64,000 bases of DNA from Panorpa germanica (taxonomy: Eukaryota > Arthropoda > Insecta > Mecoptera > Panorpidae). How positions within the stretch are numbered: the stretch's first letter is position 1; each line of letters begins with the position of its first letter. Shown piece after piece: positions 11,410 to 23,181 of the stretch. The stretch lies in assembly GCA_963678705.1 (NCBI GenBank), contig OY783207.1, forward strand, positions 6,200,001-6,264,000. The letters are read 5' to 3'. Both the position numbers and the translations under genes were made by a program. The notes under the pieces were generated by a model. That model was not told the origin of the DNA. It saw nothing but the letters and a program-made list of their open reading frames with translations, and searched no databases.

Positions 11410-11830
11410 TGTATCTGTAGCATAGTTCGCCACTGTTCGCCAGACGTATTTATCATTATCACTCCTATCCTATCACTATCCTAATAATTCTTGCGTGATA
11501 GAAATAGACTCCTTCTGCAGACTTTAGAGTCTTAGGCAACAGACACACCCACTGGCGTTTCTAGATATATCAGAGATCTGGTTGCGTTGCTGTACGCTGT
11601 GGTGGTTATCTTAAATTCTCTCGTGCAGCTGTTTGATCATGTACTGTGTTCTAATAAGGCGTTCCACAGCCTCCAAAACCTTGAGGGTAAGCAAAGCACC
11701 ATGTCTTCTATTCCGTCAGTGAGTGGTTCGCCGCACTAATCGGTCTGTTCGCAATTTAGGGTCCTCAGGGTTGTCTTGCGGCTACCATCTGGCTTTGCTT
11801 AATGACCAGTGATGTTAAGATGGACCAAAA
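11410..11830. other. GC-richer island with exon-like signals, unclassified
   Basis: Clearly richer in GC than the surrounding DNA and readable in several frames. On the plus strand 11629-11686 is bounded by CTCTCGTGCAG| and TTGAGG|GTAAGC and is open (LFDHVLCSNKAFHSLQNLE). On the minus strand the same DNA reads a frame containing GALLTLKVLEAVERLIRTQ. Both cannot easily be genuine, so this may be a transposon body or long terminal repeat that keeps frames open through composition alone. No family is recognised. Confidence 0.3.
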
Positions 11831-12079
11831 GTATGCTGAAGTGTTTGAAACTGGTTTTGCAAGTTTTTTAAAAAATTTATTTATTATTTGACTTGTTGAG
11901 GATTTACAGAGTTGAGCAATTTCCAGGAAGAGCGCTCAAGCGTCAGATGGTTGATTTATTTATAATATAATTACTTGGCTGGGTTTATATGCTGGTTTAG
12001 GAACCTGTAAACAAATATAACAAGTTAATAATTTTCTATTCTTATTATTTTTCTTTCAATTATATTACTACGATATTAG

Positions 12080-12714
12080 TGGGCTTGTGTCCTCATTTCT
12101 AAGTGGTCGATTTTTAAATTATTAATTGAAATTGATGTTAATGCATGTGTATTGGCGTGTCTATTTTATTAAATATCTAAATGTTGACGGAGATATAGCA
12201 ATTAAAAGTTTGAATTGTAGTTTTAGCGTTAGAAATGGTCGGCCATATTTGTATGACGTGAAATGCATGTTAACGTAAGTTATTTGTTGATTAGGTCAGT
12301 GCTGTGGTAATGTTCTGTAGCTGTTGGTAGTCAAATAATCAAGTCAAATCAGAGAATAATAAGTTTTTATTTTATTTAACCCTGTTACGGCAGACATAAT
12401 ATTGAAATTTGGTTGTTCCTTGAAATAGCTGTAAATAATATTTGATATTTTGATATATAAATACATATAGCAGAGATTTATGATCTGTAAGGTTGGTAAC
12501 CTTACACAAGGATTGTGATGTCACATGCATTTGGAATGTGTATAACATTGAACCCCTTTAATTATTAAAGAGACAAAATGACTTTTTTAATTGGTAATAT
12601 CTCTTAACATATAAGGAGTTATTAAAAAATAATTGAACATTTGAGGTTCTAGTAACCAACTTTATCAATATATAGTACACTTTTATAGAAATTAAGCCAT
12701 AGGGCACAAGCCCA
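12080..12714. mobile_element. 635-bp element with TGGGCTTGTG inverted ends, copy 1
   Basis: The left end reads TGGGCTTGTGTCCTCAT and the right end AGGGCACAAGCCCA, imperfect inverted repeats of about 14 bases. Relatives are at 34457-34885 (inverted, one end lost), 36063-36592 (same orientation, ends TGGGTT..AACCCA) and 62858-63130 (partial). Subterminal blocks are shared, including the stretch around AATTGATG and the phrase GACGGAGATATAGCAATTAA. No transposase frame is present. The target duplication is unclear, so no superfamily is assigned. Confidence 0.65.
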
Positions 12715-12817
12715 TTGTAAGATAATAATTGTATTGATTTTGTAAATTTGTTTTTTTTAGTGATATATTTATCCTTAATGTACATATAATGCTTAATGCG
12801 TATGTACAAACATACGA

Positions 12818-13071
12818 CCCAATAAACAATTTGGTGAAGTGCCCTATTTAGTGACGTTTCTATCACTATTTCACTTCAATTATAGTTCGCATCAACTTTA
12901 TCTTCATTTGTATTCCGACAGGTGGAGTAATTTCGCCATTTGTAGCCGATAAAGAAGATATTTTATATGAAAAAATGTGAGAAACTGAACTATAAATGAA
13001 CTCTTTTATGACAAAAAAATCATGACGCATCTTCAATATGATGTCAAAGTGACTCCAAAATGTTTACTGGG
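12818..13071. mobile_element. Tc1/mariner-like MITE (CCCAGTAAACA family), full copy
   Basis: The ends are CCCAATAAACAATTTGG and CCAAAATGTTTACTGGG, inverted repeats of about 17 bases that extend loosely inward as GTGAAGTG/CAAAGTGACT. The same unit recurs at 30632, 32700, 32941, 33310 and 61921, with a short derivative at 23057. Three copies keep a TA dinucleotide on both flanks, as expected for Tc1/mariner insertion; this copy is flanked by GA on both sides, perhaps mutated. There is no coding capacity, and minus-strand frames crossing its edges are shadows. Confidence 0.8.
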
Positions 13072-13655
13072 GAGGAAACACAAATTACCAGAAGGTCTAT
13101 TTTATAAGCTGTGCCCTAATATATAATTAAAAATGCAAGTCGCATTTAGCGTTGATGAAGTCAGAACGACGCGAGAAGTACTCTGCTTGTGAAATACTTT
13201 AGAAAACTTATAATTTGTAGGTGTAACGAGTTTAATGATAAAGTAGATACTCTAGTTTTAATTAATATCGTGATAATTTGTAGATTAATTAACAACACGA
13301 CTTAAGAAAACGTGAAATGTAATAACATTACTTTTGCTTCAAGTTTAACATAAGAAAAGTTTTAAACTATATCGTTGTAACTACAATTTAAACTAGTATA
13401 TTATATCTTGTATTATTAAAAGTATAGGTGTAATAATAAATAAAATATAAATATGTAAAATGGAAATGAAATTAACAAGTGCGAAAAAAGGACTGTGGTC
13501 CTAGGAAGCCCGTAAATTATTAATAAAAAAAAATTAAAAAATACACACCATTTACAATTAGATTTCTTTTTTTAGTACTATATATGTTGATTTAAAATTG
13601 TATGGTGTTGTATTTATTTCAAAATTCATTTTCTAAATAACAAAGATTAAAGATT
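13072..13655. other. AT-rich non-coding stretch
   Basis: Nothing recognisable apart from homopolymer A/T runs. Confidence 0.4.
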
Positions 13656-14025
13656 CACTTCATTACTTTTGTTTCGTTCTTTTCCTCGCTAAATTTGTCC
13701 TCTTTCTTACTTCGATAATTCATCTTTTTCTTTCTCTTCACACAAGATACAGTTCCTAAAGATGCTTCCCACTTTCCACTCCAGATGTTCCTCCTCCTCC
13801 TCATAAATCATGCTTTCTCTTATTCTCCTCTCTATTAATTACTTCCTCTTTCTTTGTTTCTCTAAATCATTCAAACGCCTTTGATTCCTATTGAGCTAGT
13901 TACTCCGGTTTCCTCCTCGTCCACAACTCTCTGTATCTCTTATTCTCGCTCGCTTCTTTATCTTCTCTTGCATTTTTTACCCCTTCGCCCTTAGCTTTCA
14001 TATCTCCTCCTCAGCCATTCCTCTA
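13656..14025 (-). pseudogene. Probable LINE ORF2 fragment, heavily decayed
   Basis: The plus strand is pyrimidine-rich, as in the other antisense LINE remnants here. On the minus strand a frame around 13805-13700 reads MIYEEEEEHLEWKVGS then RNCILCEEKEK. The run of glutamates before HLEW resembles the acidic stretch before the last His and Cys of R1/Jockey-type ORF2 ends, but the full C-x2-C-x7-H-x4-C motif is not present. Frameshifts and stops occur on both sides. It may belong to the same broad LINE group as 6600-7030. Confidence 0.35.
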
Positions 14026-14039
14026 TTATTTAGAAAATT

Positions 14040-15845
14040 GATATGATATAAAAAACAAAAGCATATATTTTGTTTTATAATTTCTGCAATTAATAAAAAT
14101 AAACCAATATTTTAATTTAACAAATCAAAAGTTATCAAAAAAACTGACAACTAAAATTTCAATCATATATTTTTGGAACTATCATATAATGGAAGTGTTA
14201 TAATTTGTATTTTAACAAGTCTAATTATAATTGACTTTGAATCTGATGAGCATTTTTACTGACAATTAGGTCTTCGTATTCCAGATATTATATCAAACAT
14301 TTCCTCTTTAGAAAATGTATTTTTTTGTGAAATGTATTCATCAATGATAAATGTAGATAACTGTATTATATGGGAAGACAATACTGTCAGATTTTTGGTT
14401 GCAATCAGAAACAACAAATCGTATATGTAATTAAATATTTAATGTGTAGCAAACCTCTGATACTTCAGTGTGCATGTACAACTGTCAAGCTAAGGCTACT
14501 GCAATGAGACAATCTTCATCCATACGCTGTACACTTATTGTAAATTTGAAGAGTAATAAAATTAAACTAAAATCGATACGATATCTAAATCTGATCTGAT
14601 CATGTAAAAGGCCTTATTATTATAAAGAATTCATGCCTTTACCTTCTGCAACTTGAAATATGCATCGGATGGACAATGAAATTACAACGTGGTAGTTTAG
14701 CAATCAATTAAGAATAATGATTTATTTACTAGAGCTGTATATTTGCAACGAAGATGGGTCAAACTGTTCACAGAAATAATTCAGTAGATGCACGATGACG
14801 TCACGGTGCATTATTTACCATATGGTAAAATGTCAATGTCCTGTGAAATATCAACAATGGAATATGTCCTGCAAAATTTATGGAATAGAATGTGTCAGAA
14901 TCTTAAAGGTTATGTTTTTATTAATTCAAAGTTCATTATGTGAATTTCTGTTATATTTTAGGTTAGTTCTAATTATGTAGTCTGTCAATTTGTAATTAAC
15001 TTTAGCTAGAGACTTAATTATTTAATAAATGTCTGCGCTGTTATGGATCTAGTTATAACAAAAGGTAATTTGTGCAGTTTTAGGGATATCCCACACTGCA
15101 ACTGTTTTCTTTCGACTTGCGATTTTTTCAGTAGAGTGTAAACTTTACGATGGAAGGAAGTATGCTATGCTAATGTTTATTAGTACATCGACAGTCGTGT
15201 TTCCAGTGTGTGACTGTCCTTAGCTACGACATCAGTATTATGGATAACATAAAATAGAAATCAGGTTAAGATTTGGTTCACATATTTTAGTTTTTATTAT
15301 TTTCTACTTTTTAAATTCAATAAACTACAAATTAAGGAGAAATGGATTTAAACTTTGGACATTGTCTTTATCTAGCTGAATAAAATAATAATATTTAAAG
15401 TCATAACTTTAGAGATGACATCTACTTAGCTTAAACAAATGTTGTTTATTGTTTATATTTTATTTTATTATTAAATAGCTTGTAAAATTGAATTTATTTT
15501 TCATGCATCGCAGATTTTTCTTTTAGGTATGTATTTCTATTATGTATCAAAAGTGGTTGTGGCTATGGCAGTGGCTAAGAACATTGAGAAGTAAACTACA
15601 GGCTACTTTTGCATTATCTAGACCAAGTTTTTTCAATATATAGAACAGTATAATAGAAATTATGACGAATATTATTTAGAATCAGAATAAATCGAAATTG
15701 AAGATGAACTATTTGATTTATGAAAAAAAAACCTTTTTAAAAGTTGTAGAACGTTAAAAATCCTTTTAAAAGATATATGATATGTTTATATACTATAATA
15801 GGTTTAAGACATTTAAGCAAAAGTGTAAGCGCATCTATACTTATT
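14040..15845. other. AT-rich non-coding stretch
   Basis: No repeat copy or credible coding frame was found. A TGACGTCA word (CRE-type) lies at about 14797. The 61-codon frame at 14795-14980 is not convincing. Confidence 0.4.
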
Positions 15846-16518
15846 TTAACCTCTTTTACACAGTCAGGAGTTCAGAAAAAGCGATTTTTTAAGAGTTTTT
15901 CCTGAGAAGACTTTTAAATGTAATAATGTAAAAAAAATTTACACATATTACAATAACTTTTAACTGTATTTTAACATTTCTGTATTTGTAAAAATTATAA
16001 TTTTAAAGCTGCTTTAGCTGATCTCCAGGAGCTCCTCTCAAAAAAGGCATCTTGCGGTGACCGCGATATCTCTGAACTAGATCATCTAAAATGAAAAAAC
16101 CAAACGGATTTCGTTAAAGTAATATATAATCTAGTAATTAATCGAACGAATAAGCGAAATAAATTTGTTTGATAAAATAGCGGCTTCTCAAAACAAAAAT
16201 CGATTTTTGGCTAAAATTTTGGACTTAAATTGATTATTACAAAAAAAATATTAATCGACGAGAAAAAACCTTTGATTAATTACTAAAAAATATACTTAAG
16301 AAACTTGTGTTAAAATTTAATATTGATCGGTTCAGCCGTTTTCGAGAAATCTTGATCACCAACTTTAAACATTTTTCAGAAAAACACTTTTAGAGTTTCA
16401 AAAGCACGTAAAAATGTTTTTGAACTTACATAACTTCGGAAATAATCGCTGAATTGACTTGAAATTTTCTGTGTGTGTACTTAAATATATGTACATTACG
16501 AAGTATATAACCCCTTAA
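15846..16518. mobile_element. piggyBac-like TTAA MITE, copy A
   Basis: The element runs from TTAA at 15846-15849 to TTAA at 16515-16518. The right end is GTATATAACCCCTTAA; the intact outer end of its inverted partner (17978 read inward) is TTAAGGGGTTATATAC, an exact complement, so these are the family's terminal repeats. TTAA target duplication is the signature of piggyBac-type transposition. The left terminus of this copy is mutated (TTAACCTCTTTTACAC). Internal landmarks include GATCATCTAAAATGAAAAAA and CGGTTCAGCCGTTTTCGAGA. No transposase is encoded. Confidence 0.78.
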
Positions 16519-17326
16519 GCATAAGTAACCGCCGAATTCTCGGAATTTGCGCTACATCAGCTTTTCCTCCAATTTGTGGCATTATGTGAAACTAGATAAG
16601 AAACAATGTATTATAATCAATGTTCTAACAATTATATTCTGTTAGTGTCAGTTCAAAGTTGAATCAAAACACTTCATGCAGCTCTTAGTAATGTGGTGTG
16701 TGCATCAGGACAAAACAGATGGATTCAAATAGTAAACAACAAGCATTATTCTGACAGCAAAACACCGAGACCGGGATCATGTGCTCTAAACTAAAATCAT
16801 AACACAAACTTTGCACTAGCACACCAAACCACACTAAACCACACTGCTTTAAATGTTCATATCTCACTCGTTCAATATTTGTATAAGGTCTGTTCCCTAA
16901 GCTAAGGTAAGTGAAACGGACGACAGCTTCACTTGGGGACCATTCAGGTGTCCAGCTGCTTGATATATCGATTCTCCGTTGTTGCTAATGTATTCACTCA
17001 CGTTATACGTCGACGTCGCGTCACGGTGAGTTAGTATGCGGGTGCTCATTTTTTATTTTGAGATTTTTTTAAACAATTTCAAGCCGTGTCACGTTTCTGT
17101 CACTTATGACGCTTTCGTGATTGTTTTCAGGAGCTGTTGTAAATGTCCACAATTTCTTTGTGTGTCATATTACATCTGCTTTATATAAAAATAAAAAAAA
17201 CAGCGATTATGCACTTTTGAAAGTGTCCACAGGTCTGTGTTGCTCGCATAAAACGCATTGGATTAATAGTATAAAACGTGGAAGTGAAAGGAAGTGGGAG
17301 GGAAGGCGTATGCAGCGATTTCATTT
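16519..17326. other. Spacer between two inverted MITEs, with donor-like GC patch
   Basis: This 800-base spacer contains a GC-richer patch (16900-17050) with GCTAAG|GTAAGT at about 16905 and the CG-rich word CGTCGACGTCGCGTCACG followed by GTGAGT (about 17007-17029). An acceptor-like GTGATTGTTTTCAG ends at 17130 and is followed by an open plus-strand frame to 17402, but the later part of that frame runs into the MITE, which argues against a gene. Confidence 0.3.
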
Positions 17327-17978
17327 TCGTAATATACATATATTTAAGTACACACACAGAAAATTTCAAGTAAATCCGGCGATTATTTTCGAAGTTATGT
17401 AGGTTGAAAAAAAAACATTTTTACTCTATCATTTTTACTTCTGAAAACTGTGTTTTTAAAATCGGTGACCAAGATTTCTCAGAAACGGCTGAACCGATCA
17501 ATCTGAAATTTTAACACAAGCTTCTTAAGTATATTTTTTAGTAATTAATCGAAGATTTTTCCTCACCGATAAATATTTATTTTTGTAAACAATTTAAGAC
17601 CAAAATTTTGGTCAAAAATCGATTCTTTCTGTGAGAAGCCGCCATTTTGGCAAAAAAAAAATATTTTGCTTATTCCTTCGATAAATTACTAGATTATACA
17701 TTACTTTAACGAAATACGTTTGGTTTTTTTCTTTTTAGATGCTTCAGTCCGGAGATATGGTGGTCACCGCAAGATACCTTTTTTGAGAGGAGCTCCGGGA
17801 GAAAAGGTATAGCAGCTTTAAAATTATTATTTTTACAAATATAAAAATGTTAAAATATAGATAAAACTTATCATAATATGTGTACAAATTTTAACTTTAA
17901 TACATTTAAAAGTCTTCTCAGGAAAAATGCTTAAAAATTCGCTTATTTTGGGCCTAATAACTGTATATAACCCCTTAA
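17327..17978. mobile_element. piggyBac-like TTAA MITE, copy B, inverted relative to copy A
   Basis: Almost the whole of copy A is found here as its reverse complement, from the block containing CACACACAGAAAATTTCAAG (near 17345) to the outer end GTATATAACCCCTTAA (17963-17978). The end nearest the spacer is missing its terminal 15-20 bases, so the copy is truncated on that side. Together the two copies form an 800-base-loop inverted repeat with arms of about 650 bases. Confidence 0.75.
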
Positions 17979-18132
17979 ATATTATTGCCCTAAAGAGAAC
18001 TCGATCCCAGATAGCCTATCGAAAGCCGAAGTTGTTTTCTCAGTAGACCAGTATAACAAACCCCCCTCCACATTCTTTTCCTTCCATGTTTGATACGATA
18101 AATCCCGCGGACGCTTTATATTGCTTTCTATG

Positions 18133-18313
18133 TACGAGTTTGGATCAATAATTTCCCGTGTTTGAGGATTAGTAGCTTACTACAAACCAAATCAAAACTA
18201 ACCTTTGAATTAATCTGAAATTTTGTATGGTGTCGTTTGAAAGATGGTAGTAGACGATGGCAATGTCAACTTATTTGTTCTCAAACACGGGAACTTATTG
18301 ATCCACACTCGTA
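18133..18313. repeat. Inverted repeat with 36-base arms
   Basis: The arm 18133-18168 (TACGAGTTTGGATCAATAAT, then TTCCCGTGTTTGAGGA) is nearly the complement of 18278-18313 (CTCAAACACGGGAACTTATT, then GATCCACACTCGTA), with about four to six mismatches and a 109-base spacer. Inside is a small GTAGCTTACTAC hairpin. It resembles a short foldback MITE; target duplications were not identified. A plus-strand frame at 18244-18492 overlaps the right arm and is probably a shadow. Confidence 0.55.
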
Positions 18314-18319
18314 AATACA

Positions 18320-21230
18320 ATAGTCTGTCCTATAATGCGGTCTATATGTTATATACAGGACGAATTCGCGTTATAGGAAACGTCTGTATTATTTTAAGTA
18401 TATCATACATGCATATATATGCATATATGCCACACACAAACGAATTCGGTTGTGGTTGTAATAATAATAACTTTTTACCAGATTTAATTTAGACCAATGT
18501 TTTAAAAATAGATTTTTTTTCAACAGACAGTGAGTATCAAAATATTTTTATAATTTTTAAATAGTTTTTGCAGTAATTAAAGCTGGAGTATATACCTTTA
18601 GTAAATATTAAAAATATATTAAGCGCATTTTCATGTATTTCAGCTTTTATTTCATATTTTATTAATGTAGAGTAACTTTTATATGTAAAATGTTTTAAAA
18701 ATGATTTTTTATAATGAAATAACTCAAACTGGTTATTTCATTTAGATTGAAGTGACCAGACAGTTATGATTGTAATATTTGATCTAATGCTAGAATCTCT
18801 GCCCTTTTCTGACATAGTATTAAGCAGTTTGCAAATTTAACAGACAAATAAGTAGACAACCCAAAATAAAAATATAAAGAAAGTGAATATCTAATCAAAT
18901 AAATTTATGGCACAGATTTTTCATTTCATTTTAAGTAATTTGTTGCTAAAAATAACCCTACAAACATTTTATCGTATCGTAGTAATATCGAATATGTCTA
19001 ATTTGGATTTATGTAAGATATTTCGAAGCACGTTCTAAGCTACAGTTAGAAAATATATTCGGTTACGTTCAGGAAAAGAATTTTCGTATTTTAAAGTTTA
19101 CCATCATAAATGGGGTGTTTCTTTTTGCACGATTTGAAATATCTTCGAGTTTAATAACAGAAAATTTCATGCAGAAACTTTCGCTTCAATTTCCGATCAG
19201 AAACTCTTTCGAAACGGTCACGATTTTTGTTTTGTTGTCCGTAAGTCGAACTATATCGCCCAAATATCGATTCAGATACTTGTACACCAGTGTTCTTTAT
19301 ACATTTTCAATTTATTTCACTTCTAGGAGTTTACCGAAGTTGATACTTGATGATTCAATTTAATTAATGAAGTATATGTTATTAGCAAATTAGAAAATAC
19401 CGGTCATCATCATCATCACATTTCACATTGTTTGCACCTACCCTATTGCAACGCGTCCTGTTATTATAAAAGCATTATCAATATAATGACAGTGCACTGT
19501 TCAGAGTACCCACTCATTATTCCCTCTTATAAATTACTGTAAAATAATTAAAATTTTGCACACATAATGTAATGCAACGTATCAACATGATAGTACACTT
19601 CTGTGACATGCCTGTGTACATGATGTTTTGCGGTCAAGATATTGATTGAAATTGTTATTTATTATTTAACCATGTCCGGCAACACAATTTATGAAGTAGT
19701 GTGTTTTAAATGAATATGGAATATAATTAGAGCCCTCAATTTTTGCCTGTGCTATGTGTATATAATTATGACTACTTCACTGCTGTCATTTATTTTTAAA
19801 GGACCCAATAGCACCATAATATGTTAGGTTGTTAAGTGGTTCGGCCAACATGCTTGTTTGTTTATGGGTGCGATGAACATAGTTACAAAAAAAGTTTATT
19901 ATAATTTTCTTAAATTCTTGCTTTACATTATTCTATTAAGATAATTTCATAATAAATATTATAACATTGACATTTTACAAACAATAAGTCTTTAATGTAA
20001 TTGTATCAATCACTTTTCAAAGAAGGATTAAATAAACCACCAAAAAATCACTAAAAGGATGTCGAAAATACCCTGGGGTGATGGTGATAACTCGTAAAGG
20101 ATGTCCTAAACACATTTACCACCAAGTTCAGAAAATTTCCTTCAACACTGACACGCCTGAATGACTCGAATGGAAACTAGATGAAGAATGGTTCACAATA
20201 TGGATCACTCAACCCTTGAAGGGTGAGATGAGCGAGTGATGGAAATACGGTCATAAAATTCGGTGTATGAATACTATTATAGACTATTACAATGTTAAAA
20301 ACGAATACAAGATAGTATACTTCTACAGTCTATTATCACTTAAATATTTGCTTAACCAAATTAATTTTGATTTACCCACTAGTCCGAATCGACTGCTATC
20401 GAATTGGCTGCGTACTTCACCAACGTGAAAAGAAATAAAACTAAAAGAATTACAAACTTGTATGTAGGATTATATGTTCTGTTAATTCTTAACCAATAAG
20501 TGTTGTGTATTTCTGAGCGTTTTCCTAACAAAAGTACTCCACCAAAGAGCGACATCAAAACATGCATAAAAGATCCCGCGGATATTTATCCGTACAGTCT
20601 ACATGTGCTCGTATTTACACTAAACCTAGGACATTTTTAGTAGTGCCTGAGTACATTACAGATAGCAGACTGAAAATGCTATTGTATAAAGATAGCGACA
20701 TCACTAGTTTTACTAGGTCATTGCTCTAGGTAAAAAGTACAACATATATAGTGTCATTTATGTCCAACATTGTCACGTACCCTATATGCTGCAAATGCAT
20801 TATTTTTTAAAAACATATACAGTAATACTTTCATATAGAGTGGGTAGTTCAGTTCGTTCATTCTATGCTGCACTAAAATACTGCACAGAAATAGAAAAGA
20901 TAAATTGAAGAACGTGTTCTATTTACTGAGTTAAAAGACGAGTATATTGTAGAAGCAAGGGGTTGATGAATTCATATAAGTCACAAAAGACAATCCGAAT
21001 ATGTTATGACAAAGAATGTATATTAGGAGGACTGATAAAAGAATTCTGCGACTTTAAGTGCTTAATACAGATTTATGTCATTTACTTTTTATAATTTTAT
21101 TTCATATTTACTTTGTCTCTATGTTTCTAATAATTCACGCTTTGCTGTGGTTAAGTCTGGTATGAAATGAATGTGAATGTAAATATGAGACACACAAAAA
21201 CACAGTCGAAAGTAAGGTATTATTATTTTT
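18320..21230. other. AT-rich stretch without recognisable genes
   Basis: A region at 19090-19370 with CG-containing words (TTTCGCTTC, TTCGAAACGG, TATCGCCC) is open for 82 plus-strand codons, but I recognise no family. CATCATCATCATCAC at 19404-19418 is a short simple repeat. At 20577-20593 there is a small hairpin, CGGAT ATTT ATCCG. Confidence 0.35.
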
Positions 21231-21235
21231 TTATT

Positions 21236-21370
21236 TATTTATATTAATGTAGAACATATTAAGTTTATTGTGTAAAAATTTGAAGTCGATTGGAGTAAAA
21301 CTGTCGAAGATATAGAGTTTTAAGTCTTCACCCCTCTGGTTTGGTTTCGTCTTTCTTTGAACTTTCTTTG
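21236..21370. repeat. Dispersed ~640-bp repeat, short copy 2
   Basis: It matches the first part of the repeats at 5235 and 55985, with the same TTGAAGTCGATTGGAGTAAA block and GAGTTTTAAGTCTTCACC, then stops in a poly-A run at about 21371. It is truncated, with about 500 bases of the family missing. Confidence 0.7.
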
Positions 21371-23056
21371 AAAAAAAAAAAAAAAAATAGAAGTTTAACA
21401 GTTATATTATTTGAATTACAAAAATAAGAAGAAGAAAAAAATCACTTAGAGCAACAAAACCCTGAAAGTTTTACCATTTTATCTTCACCATTTATTTTCA
21501 TTTTACAATTCTATTTCGTTGACGACTTAAGACCTTCCTAAGACTAAATCCTTCAGCGTTTCCATTGACAGCCAACAATGTACGTCTCCAGTCTCGTCGT
21601 TTCTTAATAGTGCCTCACATAAGATTATGTGGGTCATCAGTTAAGGCTTGCCACTTGCTCCGATAGAGGATAGTCGATAGTCTACGTAGCTCTAAAGGAC
21701 TTGGATATTACGTCTTTGATCCTTTATCCTTTCGCTATTGACCCATAGACACTTATGTATTAAGCAACTATCCCTCACATCTTACACGACACTTTAGACA
21801 GATCGGCATCAGCTTCTACTGTAATGATAATTGTATTACCACATCTTACATCGCGGCGATCCCTAATTTTCTTATGTAGGGTTATCAATAAACCCTCGTA
21901 ATATAACTACTGAACTGGAAAATTCCGTTGGCTGGAAGTACAAACCGTTTAAAATATCTCCTCTACATATTATCGCTACTTACAAATAGGTTGATTGAAG
22001 GTTAAATGAGATACAGGAGACTTTGTACCTTTATGTAGAAAAAGTATTTGATTCCACCTCAGATTGTTGTGTCTTCGGCTTCTATTCCCGAACCATAGTT
22101 ACATTTTCTAGGTTTGGTTGTTATCAAATTAAACTGATTATGTACATACATAATCGTAAACTTATAGGGCAGCGCTAAAAGCAGTGTATATGAGACCACG
22201 ACGCCATTAATACTGCCAACATGGTAAAAGATCATCGGTGATAGATAAACCTCTGAAAATATAATGTTATTGCGTCCGTTATTATGTTTATGTGATCATC
22301 AGATATCTTCCTTGATGCCATTATTTATTTCTCGCTTATTCATCTCCCCAATTTTATCCTCTCTCATTTCCTAGATCTTCCCCGTTCGCGGCTTTCTTAT
22401 AATTGTGCTAGAAACTGCCTGGAACCGCTATTAGTACAGATCTTGGTGATATCCATTTAATGGTTTAAATTAATAAAAAGCTAAAGTAGTGGTCAAATTT
22501 TTTATTTTAATTATAAGTTTATACTTCATATTTTGAAAGTATAGAAGAAGGAATAATTCTCTGTTATTCCAGACCATGTGATTGCAGAACACATGATGAA
22601 AAATATATGATCCCATAACCCCAAATTCTTTACACAATTAGATTAAACATATTCGTCTTATCCTAAATTCTAATCCGTTCTAAACGAGCATGTACTCTTT
22701 ATAAACTGCAGACTTTCAATAATATCGCCATATTTGTTTTGTTTCAATGTCCATTATTTGAAATATCTATTGAGAACTATAATCAGAAGTATGTTTTCAT
22801 TATAATTTAAAACATATGAATCCTATTCTAATGTCAAAATTTTTCAAAATTTTATTTAAATAAAATCATTTTTAATGACAGTTCCTTAATTGCTTCCTTA
22901 TTGTAATTTAGTAAAACTGAGCATATGGAGCCTCTTAAGGTGTATTTTTTATGTGGCTTTTTAGTCAGCTTTCTGATCAGCATACTCATTCGAAGTATGT
23001 CAAAATAAGGCTGGGTCTAGAAATAATAGTGAATGCAAGGTAAATTGAATTATATA
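21371..23056. other. Non-coding stretch, somewhat less AT-biased in its first half
   Basis: Between 21530 and 22450 the composition is less extreme and contains many near-words of a possible old transposon, but every frame is closed. A perfect palindrome, GATTATGTA CA TACATAATC, lies at about 22136-22155, and CACATAA GA TTATGTG at about 21616. Confidence 0.35.
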
Positions 23057-23181
23057 CCCAATAAACAATTTTTCGTCGCATGATTCTAATTTTATATGAA
23101 CGACTTTAAGAAACTGAACTCGATCATGATAAATATTCATAGATTTTAGTAAATCGAATGGAGCCTAAATTGTTTATTGAG
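23057..23181. mobile_element. Short derivative of the CCCAGTAAACA MITE
   Basis: The ends are CCCAATAAACAATTT and AAATTGTTTATTGAG, a 15-base inverted pair, flanked on both sides by TA. The interior keeps TTTATATGAACGACT and AGAAACTGAACT from the parent family, but the unit is only 125 bases against about 245-265 for full copies. I infer an internally deleted member. Confidence 0.7.

Noticed and set aside
12558-12866. 102-codon minus-strand frame
   Set aside because: It begins inside the CCCAGTAAACA MITE and ends inside the TGGGCTTGTG element; the frame at 32461-32748 starts with the same MITE text, so both are shadows.
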